From NCBI GenBank assembly GCA_046260155.1, contig JBJYXV010000065.1, forward strand, positions 62,001 to 126,000: DNA of 64,000 nucleotides, in the 5' to 3' direction. The DNA is from PFL25 sp046260155. Lineage in GTDB: Bacteria; Chloroflexota; Anaerolineae; Anaerolineales; UBA4823. This document shows, piece by piece, positions 35,117 to 43,436 of this stretch. A model generated the notes under the pieces. That model was not told where the DNA came from and did no database searches. It saw only the letters and a program-made list of their open reading frames with translations. A program made the translations under genes and the position numbers. Every line of letters begins with the position of its first letter. Within the stretch, counting starts at the first letter, position 1.

Positions 35117-38100
35117 CGATCCTCCCCGAGGAAAACTTCAATAAATTTCACCTGGCTTTCACGCAACATCTTCGCATAAGGTGGTCCAATGTCACCCTTT
35201 CCAAGGGTGATTTTCTGGTCGTCAACCAGGTGTAGCACGACCTGCTGTTGTCCAACACCAGGTTTATAGGTATCTATGCGCTCAGGATTATGGTACGTGA
35301 TGGTCGTCTGTCCCAGGAATTTAAAGGACAGTGTTCCTGATTCAGTAAACATCCAACCAGGAAGTACTGGTTTCAAGGAAAGACTGAGGTGACCATCCTG
35401 GTAAGAAAATGGCTTCCTTCCCGCCATCATGATGCGCCAAATACTCAAGAATTCTGCCGCAACACCGCTCAAACGGGCGACAAATCCGGCACCATGCAGG
35501 CTTTTATCTGGGTGGGTACTGCTGACAATGAAAGAACAATTCTCCAGGATACTCCTGCCATATACCCGTGGGTCCAGATTGGGAGGTAGTGCTTTCCAAA
35601 AATAAGTAAAAAATTCATCATAAAGACCCGCTTCAAGCATCGCCAGGAGGTATTTAAATGACATATGCGTCCAGATAGATTCATTCTCCAACCAACCTGG
35701 AGGGAAAGCTCGCGCCCTCCCGATCTCATGAGTTTCTTCAGACAGGGAGCTGCAGATACGGAACATGCCTAAAGGTCGGTCATACAAAGCACTTTCTATG
35801 ACCTGGGAATGGAGGCGTTCTGCTTCCCGCCGATTATCAATAATCTTTAGCAATTTCGTTGGGCTTTCCAGGAAAGAAGGCAGCGTATGGCGTCTGAACT
35901 TTTTCGCCTTCACGTAAGCACGTCCCTGGTCGTCCAACATTTCGTGCTGATGCTCGTCAAGCACATCTTCAAAATCCACAACTTCGTAGTAGAAATAAGT
36001 CGGTGGTGGTTTGTTTTCGATTGACAATGCGCGCTCGATGCCAGCTCCGATCTTCTCCTGCATCAGGCTGATACAATCTAATAGCTCGTTGGGAGATAGT
36101 GTTTCCAGGGTGCAAGAAAATCCAAACCTCACCTGTTCGCGGTACTTTTCCCGCGCAGAGGTTGTAGCGTCCCAATAGTAAAAATCTCGCTCAGGATCGC
36201 TGCTGGTGAGATAAGCCTTCAAGAGTTCCATGGTTTTATGCATTAGGCCTGCAGCTTCCTGTGGCAAATCTATAGCAGTCTGGAATTCAAGCAGTGAATT
36301 TTGCATAAACTTCAAGAGGCGCTGCAGCTCGAATGTTTCTGGCAAAGATGAACCGAACAAACCAGGCAAACCATTTAATGCATCATACCAACCCGGCCTG
36401 CCAGCCTCCATCTCGATACCCATTCCTTCAGGATCCATGGTCGTAAACTTGAGAATTGCTATCAGTGTCAATTTTTCAAAGAGAGTGGAGAGAAAAATAT
36501 CACCTTTTCCGTGCACACTCCGCACAGCTTTCGGTACTTCCCTCCGAGACGAGATAAGTGCTGCTTTCTCTTCGTCTTCCCCAAGAGCACCATATTGGCG
36601 AACGCGATCACCAACCCTGACATATTTCTCAGATCGCGGCTTGACGAAGACCTGGCTATCGTAATAGGTATAGGATGGCGTCCCGAAAAGCAGTTCCTCT
36701 TCGTGATCCGGGTATATAGAAAGATAATCATCGATCAGGTCCAGGATATACGTCCAATGATCAATCCAATACCCTTCGTGAAATTCAGCCTCGATGTGCT
36801 GATCGGCTTGCTCCAGGATTTGATCCAGGGAGATTTGCTGGTTGAGGACTCCTTCTGCCTGTAATTCGTTTATCGTGGCTGACAACTCTCCCAATCGAAA
36901 CATTCGGGATAAAACTGCGCGCAACCTTTCCGGGATGGTCTCGAGATCAAACAAATTTTTCAACTTTTGCTCAGGTAGTATGAAGCGGCTACCCTGCAGG
37001 ACAAGTGGGTTGTAGCCATCGGGTTGGATCAAATTGACAAAGGTGCGCACATTAGCATCAGCGACCAGCGGTTCGAAAAAAACATCATTGCGGCGATTTT
37101 GGATAATGTCGCGATAATTGGCATTGCCCTGCGAGTAAGGTTCAGGTGCCAGTTGGAAATTGTTGTAATCCCTCTCCAGGTCCCCATGCTTGCGTGAATA
37201 AAGATGATATACAAATCGCGGCTGGCCTTTTTCTGGCAAAATCAGGGGACATCCCCCCCGTAAGCTGTTATCTAAAAAAGTTTGGCGGCAGTAAGCGTCA
37301 AATGTAGGCTTCCCGCTTTTCATGCTGATCACATTGGTGATCTCTTTGGTGAGATGAATTGCTTCCCGGTGTTTTTCATCAAGATAACCAGGCTCCCTGA
37401 TGGTTGCCTGGAGTCGCATTAATCGATCAAGATCACTGGAATGGCCAATTACACTGGAAAAATTAACCTGCTCACCTGGCTCGAGAACAGTGCTAAAGCC
37501 GCTGAAACCACAGGGTGTTCTCCCCCTGGTGATCTGGGGAAAACCACACAGGTCATTAAGCGGCAAACGGTTGAAATTCTCAGCTGTATGAAGTACAGTA
37601 TTGTGACCAAAGATCAACCCGGGGTCCGTAAAGACCGGTATTAATTCGCCCCCTGCATCAAAGCTCAGGTAGAAATGGCCGGAGTGGATACCCGCAACCT
37701 CCGCCGTGTCCTCGCTGCTGGCCAAAAGGCGATAAAAAGGAATACCGGATTCTAGATTAAAAACAGCCATCCAGGCTTCCAGCGTACGGCTGATTTCTTT
37801 AAGACCTTGATTGCTGATGCCGAAGGGAACCACAACTGGTAGACCATCGAGGATCTCCATGTCGAGCCTTGACTGGCTTTCATTGCTGATCCTCACCTGC
37901 CGCACCAGCCCAGCAACAGTTTCATTGGGAAGAAGAAAATATCGCACAGCTGTTTTGAGACCATTTTCCTGGTTAGCTGCCTGTATCTCGAGCTCATTCA
38001 TCCCAATGGTCATCAGGGACTCGTCACCGACAGCCCACGGGGAAAAAGGTTCGTAAAGAGTGGTTAAATTTTCTCGCTTCAATTTGATAAAAGTTCTGAA

Positions 38101-38340
38101 ACCTTCATAAGAAGTAACCCGGTAAGCTTTATTGGCGGGTTGGTACTCCATGATGGGAGAATCTTTATCTTTCACTCCAAAACTGGCGATCGCCTGGCCT
38201 CGATTCACATAGAAAACCCACAAAGGAATCCCAGTTTTTCCAGCAATACCGGGCAGGAAGCTTGAAAAAGGTCGCTTTGTCGAGAAATCATGAATCACAA
38301 AGCGGCTGTTCTTATCAAGGTAGTATTCGGTCATCTTCAT
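35113..38340 (-). CDS. Large GH94-like protein (1075 aa) lacking the DWND motif
   Basis: A 1075-residue cytoplasmic protein with the GH94-like layout: N-terminal sandwich (YYLDKNSRFVIHDFSTKRPFS), YCRQTFLDNSLRGGCPL where phosphorylases have the barrel entry, and a C-terminal DGHLSLSLKPVLPGWMF lid. Instead of the usual DWND segment it reads GRPGWYDALNGLPGLFGSS followed by LPETFELQR, and a segment of about 150 residues around 470-620 is extra. Asp remains in GWYD, so activity cannot be excluded. Tight overlap with the 909-residue GH94 gene suggests the two act together, possibly as a complex or on sequential substrates. No characterised homologue comes to mind. Confidence 0.6.
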   Translation of the reverse strand: MKMTEYYLDKNSRFVIHDFSTKRPFSSFLPGIAGKTGIPLWVFYVNRGQAIASFGVKDKDSPIMEYQPANKAYRVTSYEGFRTFIKLKRENLTTLYEPFSPWAVGDESLMTIGMNELEIQAANQENGLKTAVRYFLLPNETVAGLVRQVRISNESQSRLDMEILDGLPVVVPFGISNQGLKEISRTLEAWMAVFNLESGIPFYRLLASSEDTAEVAGIHSGHFYLSFDAGGELIPVFTDPGLIFGHNTVLHTAENFNRLPLNDLCGFPQITRGRTPCGFSGFSTVLEPGEQVNFSSVIGHSSDLDRLMRLQATIREPGYLDEKHREAIHLTKEITNVISMKSGKPTFDAYCRQTFLDNSLRGGCPLILPEKGQPRFVYHLYSRKHGDLERDYNNFQLAPEPYSQGNANYRDIIQNRRNDVFFEPLVADANVRTFVNLIQPDGYNPLVLQGSRFILPEQKLKNLFDLETIPERLRAVLSRMFRLGELSATINELQAEGVLNQQISLDQILEQADQHIEAEFHEGYWIDHWTYILDLIDDYLSIYPDHEEELLFGTPSYTYYDSQVFVKPRSEKYVRVGDRVRQYGALGEDEEKAALISSRREVPKAVRSVHGKGDIFLSTLFEKLTLIAILKFTTMDPEGMGIEMEAGRPGWYDALNGLPGLFGSSLPETFELQRLLKFMQNSLLEFQTAIDLPQEAAGLMHKTMELLKAYLTSSDPERDFYYWDATTSAREKYREQVRFGFSCTLETLSPNELLDCISLMQEKIGAGIERALSIENKPPPTYFYYEVVDFEDVLDEHQHEMLDDQGRAYVKAKKFRRHTLPSFLESPTKLLKIIDNRREAERLHSQVIESALYDRPLGMFRICSSLSEETHEIGRARAFPPGWLENESIWTHMSFKYLLAMLEAGLYDEFFTYFWKALPPNLDPRVYGRSILENCSFIVSSTHPDKSLHGAGFVARLSGVAAEFLSIWRIMMAGRKPFSYQDGHLSLSLKPVLPGWMFTESGTLSFKFLGQTTITYHNPERIDTYKPGVGQQQVVLHLVDDQKITLGKGDIGPPYAKMLRESQVKFIEVFLGEDR

Positions 38341-38351
38341 TTCTCACAGCT

Positions 38352-38378
38352 TCCCGAAAATTACTAATCTTTTCGGGA
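38352..38378 (-). terminator. Intergenic hairpin TCCCGAAAA/TTTTCGGGA
   Basis: A perfect 9-bp stem with a 9-nt loop (38361-38369), between the cellobiose phosphorylase gene and the 1075-residue gene downstream. No T-run follows on the minus strand; it may be a processing or attenuation structure within the operon. Confidence 0.45.
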
Positions 38379-38538
38379 TTGTGACGCGAGGTGTAAGTTT
38401 GATTCCTTTTTCAAAGAGAGTATCGACCTGGTGGGATTAATATCCGCTTACCTTGGGGCTGCTCACCGAACAATACCTGGATTGGAAATCCCTGGCAAAT
38501 ACTCCTTTAACGGGACTTGCTGCACTGGAAAAGAAAAC

Positions 38539-41007
38539 CTAGGCTTCGCCAATAATCGCAGTGACCTGAACCTCACTCATTCCAGCTGGTGGCAACGCGA
38601 TGCAGGTCCCTTCGACAGGATCCCCATTTACAACTAATTGGACCTGGTTTCCGGGTCCCTGGCGGGAAATATTGATCTCGTAACGCACATCCCGGTAGTA
38701 GCGCAGGACTTTATATTCGTCCCAATCCGCTGGGACGACTGGCTCGACCTGCAACCCATTATAAGTTGGCCGGATGCCTAAAATCCACTGCGTAATGGCA
38801 ACGTAATTCCAGGCTGCAGTACCGGTAAGCCAGGAATTCTTCGCTTCACCAGGATTTGGAGCATCCCGTCCGGCGATCATTTGTGCGTAGACATAAGGCT
38901 CGCATTTATGAATCTGGCTGAATTCTTCCCGGGCGGAAGGGTTGATCCGCAGGTAATAATCGTGGGCAGCATCCCCCCTGCCGGTCACCGCTTCTGCGAT
39001 CATAACCCAGGGATTGTTGTGGCAGAAAATGCCTGCGTTCTCCTTATAACCAGCTGGGTAGGTTGAAATTTCACCCAGGTGCAGGTAATAGCGGCTGAAT
39101 GCAGGTTGGTGCAGGAGAATTCCATCGGGTGTGGCGAGGCGATCAGCAACTGCGTCGAGGGCTTGCCTGGCACGACCATCCTGGACCCCGATTCCCGCCA
39201 TGATACACATCCCCTGTGGTTCAATAAATATTTGACCTTCGACACATCCTTTTGATCCTAGTGGATTCCCATAATCATCATAAGCCCGCAAAAACCATTC
39301 GCCATCCCAACCATAATCCCAGATCGCTTTCTCCAGCTGCTTGGTAAATTCCAGAACCGTTTGAGCCACAGGGTTTGCACCATACCGTTTCGCGATTTCG
39401 ACCATTTCCCTGGCAGCCAGGAGAAACAATCCCGCGATAAATATGCTCTCAGCGACCTTTCCGTCCTTGTTCTGCGTGGTTTGGAATGATTGACCGGGTG
39501 TATTCGAGAAGCAGTTCAAATTGAGGCAATCATTCCAATCGGCACGTCCGATTAACGGCAGACCATGTGGACCCATGTGTTCGATCGTGTAATGAATCGA
39601 ACGATTGAGGTGCTCAAAGAGGGTTTCTTCTGTCCCTGTCTGGTTATCAAAAGGTACAGCTTCATCCAGGATCTGCCAATCTCCAGTTTCCTTAAGATAT
39701 GCCGCCACAGAGAGGACCAGCCATAAAGGATCATCATTAAAGTTCGACCCGATATCATTATTACCTCGCTTGGTCAATGGTTGGTACTGGTGGTAAGCCC
39801 CACCGCCAGGTAGCTGAGTAGCTGCCAAGTCGAGGATGCGTTCCCGAGCACGATCAGGATCCAGCTGGACAAAACCCAGCAAATCCTGGTTGGAGTCGCG
39901 AAATCCCATCCCGCGTCCCACGCCAGATTCAAAATACGAGGCGGAGCGTGACAGGTTGAAAGTTACCATTACCTGGTAAGCATTCCAAATATTGACCATG
40001 CGATTGGTGTGTTTGTCAGGAGTCTGCACCTGAAATCGATCGAGCAATGCATCCCAGTAATCCTGCAGGGACTGAAATGCTTTTTCAACCTGCTCATACT
40101 TTCTGTAGCGTTTAATGATCGGCACCACGCTGCGTTTATTGATCAGCTGCGAACCTGGGGGATCAAATTTTTCATCCAGCAGGTTTTCATGATATCCCAG
40201 TATGAAAATGACCTTCTCCTGTCCCCCAGGAAGTAAGTTGATTTTCACATGCTGCGCACCCACAGGCTGCCATCCGCTGGCGATTGAACCAGATAAACTG
40301 CCCCTTTCGACACCCAGAGGTGAATCCCAACCCCGGTACGGACCGAGGAAAGCTTCCCGCTGCGTATCAAAATTTACTAGTGGCTCAGAACAGGTAAAAT
40401 AGGCAAAGTGGTTCCGGCGCTCCCTGTACTCGGATTTATGGTAAATCACATCATCCTGGACTTCCACTTCACCTATGCTGTAATTGCGTTGGAAGTTGGT
40501 GGCATCATCCAGGGCGTCCCACAAGCATAATTCAATCACCGAGAAAATAGATATATGTGCTTCTGTTGGGCGCAGGTTGGTGAGCGTCAGCTGCCAGAGT
40601 TCCAGGTTCTCGCCAAGTGGAACAAAATACCTGATTTCAGACTCGATCCCTGCCAGTTGTGACCGGATCGTGGTGTACCCCATTCCATGGTGACATTCAT
40701 ATTTTTCCAGCGGCGTGCGGGTTGGCTGCCAGGTAGGAGACCAGAATTTTGGCCCGCCGGGTTGTGTCTGGGAATCGTCATCTCGCAGGTAGATGTAGCG
40801 CCCACCAGCATCCAGCGGAACGTTATTGTAGCGATATCGTGTCAGCCGCCTCAGGCGCGCATCTTTATAAAATGAGTAGCCGCCAGCCGTGTTGGAGATC
40901 AGCCCAAAATAATCCTCACAACCCAAATAATTGATCCATGGTAGGGGTGTATCAGGTCGTGTGATGATATATTCACGCTGCTCATCATCGAAGTAGCCAA
41001 ATCGCAT
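38539..41007 (-). CDS. Cellobiose phosphorylase (GH94)
   Basis: An 822-residue enzyme matching clostridial and Thermotoga cellobiose phosphorylases (about 811 residues) from end to end: FGYFDDEQREYIITRPDTP, WINYLG, SNTAGGYSFYKDARLRRLTR, YNNVPLD, GMGFRDSNQDLLGFV, the catalytic segment GRADWNDCLNLNCFS, GKVAESIFIAG, YKENAGIFCHNNPW and AKNSWLTGTAAWN. It phosphorolyses cellobiose to alpha-glucose-1-phosphate and glucose in the cytoplasm. ATG 41007 follows GAGGA; a longer start at 41052 adds 15 unlike residues. It follows the GH3 gene closely. Confidence 0.93.
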   Translation of the reverse strand: MRFGYFDDEQREYIITRPDTPLPWINYLGCEDYFGLISNTAGGYSFYKDARLRRLTRYRYNNVPLDAGGRYIYLRDDDSQTQPGGPKFWSPTWQPTRTPLEKYECHHGMGYTTIRSQLAGIESEIRYFVPLGENLELWQLTLTNLRPTEAHISIFSVIELCLWDALDDATNFQRNYSIGEVEVQDDVIYHKSEYRERRNHFAYFTCSEPLVNFDTQREAFLGPYRGWDSPLGVERGSLSGSIASGWQPVGAQHVKINLLPGGQEKVIFILGYHENLLDEKFDPPGSQLINKRSVVPIIKRYRKYEQVEKAFQSLQDYWDALLDRFQVQTPDKHTNRMVNIWNAYQVMVTFNLSRSASYFESGVGRGMGFRDSNQDLLGFVQLDPDRARERILDLAATQLPGGGAYHQYQPLTKRGNNDIGSNFNDDPLWLVLSVAAYLKETGDWQILDEAVPFDNQTGTEETLFEHLNRSIHYTIEHMGPHGLPLIGRADWNDCLNLNCFSNTPGQSFQTTQNKDGKVAESIFIAGLFLLAAREMVEIAKRYGANPVAQTVLEFTKQLEKAIWDYGWDGEWFLRAYDDYGNPLGSKGCVEGQIFIEPQGMCIMAGIGVQDGRARQALDAVADRLATPDGILLHQPAFSRYYLHLGEISTYPAGYKENAGIFCHNNPWVMIAEAVTGRGDAAHDYYLRINPSAREEFSQIHKCEPYVYAQMIAGRDAPNPGEAKNSWLTGTAAWNYVAITQWILGIRPTYNGLQVEPVVPADWDEYKVLRYYRDVRYEINISRQGPGNQVQLVVNGDPVEGTCIALPPAGMSEVQVTAIIGEA

Positions 41008-41081
41008 CGTATCCTCAGCAATTTCCTTATTTTGAAACGCTTTAAACCGCAATCAAAGCCGATGCCAGGGGTAGTTGCTTG

Positions 41082-43352
41082 TCACTGGAGACTGTAAACC
41101 TTGGCCAATAATTCATCGACCATTTCTTCAGGCGAAGAGGGTGAAGGTTCTCCCAGGAAGTGAAACAAATTGATTAACGGGGTATCCATTAGAAAACCCA
41201 TCGGATCCATCCCGATCAGATCATCATCCCCACCAAAATTAGCCCGCATCTGGTCACTCAGCTGCTGGAAGAGGGGGCCCAGAACGCTCATCCCGCGCGG
41301 ATCCTCTGACCATTCACGCATGGTTGAATCGCGATTTAATATGCTGGGTAGCTCGAGCGTTGATCTCATCGTAACCGTCTTCGTCTGTCGAATATCTATC
41401 GATGAAGATCCGATCAGGATATCAAACTCGCCGTCCTCGGTGATCCATTGGTGGTATCCCGGGTGGTAATACGCGAAGGCGCGCGAGCCCAATGATATGC
41501 TCACAATTTTAGTTTCACCTGGCTGGAGCTCAACTTTGGCAAAACCTTTCAGTTCCTTCGGCGGCCGAGCCAGCTTCGATTGGTGGTCGTGCACATACAC
41601 CTGGACTATTTCTTTGCCTGCCATCCTGCCAGTATTCGCTACCTCCACGGAAACGGTCAGGCCATCCACGTCCCGGAAGGTTGGCGAGGAAACCTTAGGA
41701 TTTTGATATTCAAATGTCGTATAGCTCATCCCATGACCAAAGGGAAATTGTGCTGGGACTTCCTTCGTATCGTAATAACGGTACCCGATATATAATCCCT
41801 CCCCGTAGCGCACGGCACCATTCTCTCCTGGATAATTGATATATGCAGGCGTATCGACCAGCCTGAGTGGGAAGGTTTCTGCCAGCTTACCAGAGGGATT
41901 GACCTTACCGAAGAGCACATCAGCGATCGCCCCGCCGCCAGCCTGTCCCATCATCCATGCTTCTAGGACAGCCGCAGTGCCATCAATCCAATCTTCCATC
42001 ACCACTGGAGCGCCGTTGTTCAGGATGACAACCAAGTCCGGCTGGACAGCGCTAACCGCATTGATCAACGCCACCTGCTGCGATGTCAGGTCAAGATCAG
42101 ACCGGTCATACCCTTCCGACTCTTTGGTTGCAGGGAGACATATATACAGCAAGGCGATATCCGCTTCCTGGGCATTTTTACAAGCCTGGTCGATCAGTGC
42201 CTGGTCAAAGCTATCCTCAGCAGGATAGCCTTCAGTGTAGCTCAGCTCACCCCCCTCAGCGATTTTTTGCAGCTCTTCGAAGGGATTGTCCACTTTGGTC
42301 GGATTGATATGCGAGCTGCCGCCTCCCTGGTAATATGCCTCTTTGGCTGATCGACCGATGACAGCAATTTTCTTCTGGTTCCCCAGGGGTAGAATGCCGT
42401 TGTTTTTCAATAAGACCATTCCCTCTCCAGCCACCCGGCGGGCTAGGGCATGGTGTTTATCGATATCAAATGAACTCCCCTTCGTTGTCTCAGCCGCTTT
42501 GAATACAATTTTTAAAATCCTTCCAGCTGCTTCATCCAAAACAGATTCGTCCAAATTGCCGGTGCGAACTGCATCGACTACCGCCTTGACCCGTCTTTCC
42601 CTGGGACCGGGCATTTCCAGGTCGAGGCCAGATTGAAGTGCATCCACCCGGTCGTGGACTGCACCCCAGTCGGAAACGACAAAGCCCTCAAAACCCCACT
42701 CCTCCTTGAGGATCTCAGTCAGCAGCCTGTGATTCTCGGCAGCGTAAGTGCCGTTGAGCCTGTTGTACGAGCACATCACCGTCCAGGGTTGGGCCTTCTT
42801 GACAGCCGCCTCGAAGGCTGGCAGGTATATCTCACGCAAAGTACGTTCATCCAGTTCAGAGCTGATCGTAGATCGCTGGTATTCCTGGTTATTTGCAGCA
42901 AAATGTTTCAATGAGGTGCCCACCCCTTTACTCTGCACACCTTCGATGAAGCTGACTGCCATTTCTCCCGCAAGATAGGGATCTTCGGAGTAATACTCAA
43001 AATTGCGCCCGCATAAGGGAGTGCGTTTCATGTTCACCCCTGGCCCAAGAATCACATCTACCTCTAAGGCAATGCACTCATCTGCAATTGCCTCCCCTAA
43101 TTGGTGAATCAAATCCACATCCCAGGTTGAAGCCATGCAGGCCGCAGTCGGGAAACAGGTTGCAGGAACACTTGCCGCAATAAATGTTTGCACGTCTTCA
43201 GCGCGCCTTACCCCGTGCGGTCCATCCGTTACGGTCATTTCGGGAATACCCAGGCGTTCAACGGGTGTAGTCGTCCATGGGCCGGCACCAGTACAGAGCG
43301 CGGCTTTTTCTTCCAGGAACATTTTCTCAATTAATTTCGTAATATCCGTCAT
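41082..43352 (-). CDS. GH3 beta-glucosidase
   Basis: A 756-residue family 3 glycosidase with the three-part layout: TIM barrel with LKHFAANNQE (K149/H150) and nucleophile Asp228 in FVVSDWGAVHDR, a central alpha/beta sandwich (NNGILPLGNQKKIAVIG, GGSSHINPTKV, YDRSDLDL), and a C-terminal fibronectin III-like domain (SVEVANTGRMAGKEIVQVYV). There is no signal peptide, so it removes terminal beta-linked glucose (or xylose) from imported oligosaccharides. The final 100 residues after the Fn3 domain extend past minimal family members. It sits between the GH2 and cellobiose phosphorylase genes in the same direction. Confidence 0.93.
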   Translation of the reverse strand: MTDITKLIEKMFLEEKAALCTGAGPWTTTPVERLGIPEMTVTDGPHGVRRAEDVQTFIAASVPATCFPTAACMASTWDVDLIHQLGEAIADECIALEVDVILGPGVNMKRTPLCGRNFEYYSEDPYLAGEMAVSFIEGVQSKGVGTSLKHFAANNQEYQRSTISSELDERTLREIYLPAFEAAVKKAQPWTVMCSYNRLNGTYAAENHRLLTEILKEEWGFEGFVVSDWGAVHDRVDALQSGLDLEMPGPRERRVKAVVDAVRTGNLDESVLDEAAGRILKIVFKAAETTKGSSFDIDKHHALARRVAGEGMVLLKNNGILPLGNQKKIAVIGRSAKEAYYQGGGSSHINPTKVDNPFEELQKIAEGGELSYTEGYPAEDSFDQALIDQACKNAQEADIALLYICLPATKESEGYDRSDLDLTSQQVALINAVSAVQPDLVVILNNGAPVVMEDWIDGTAAVLEAWMMGQAGGGAIADVLFGKVNPSGKLAETFPLRLVDTPAYINYPGENGAVRYGEGLYIGYRYYDTKEVPAQFPFGHGMSYTTFEYQNPKVSSPTFRDVDGLTVSVEVANTGRMAGKEIVQVYVHDHQSKLARPPKELKGFAKVELQPGETKIVSISLGSRAFAYYHPGYHQWITEDGEFDILIGSSSIDIRQTKTVTMRSTLELPSILNRDSTMREWSEDPRGMSVLGPLFQQLSDQMRANFGGDDDLIGMDPMGFLMDTPLINLFHFLGEPSPSSPEEMVDELLAKVYSLQ

Positions 43353-43436
43353 TGCAATTCCTTTTATTACGATGATGTCACTCTCTGAGTGTCTTGTGGA
43401 TGATTAATCGATGCATATATCCATTCCAGGAATTTT

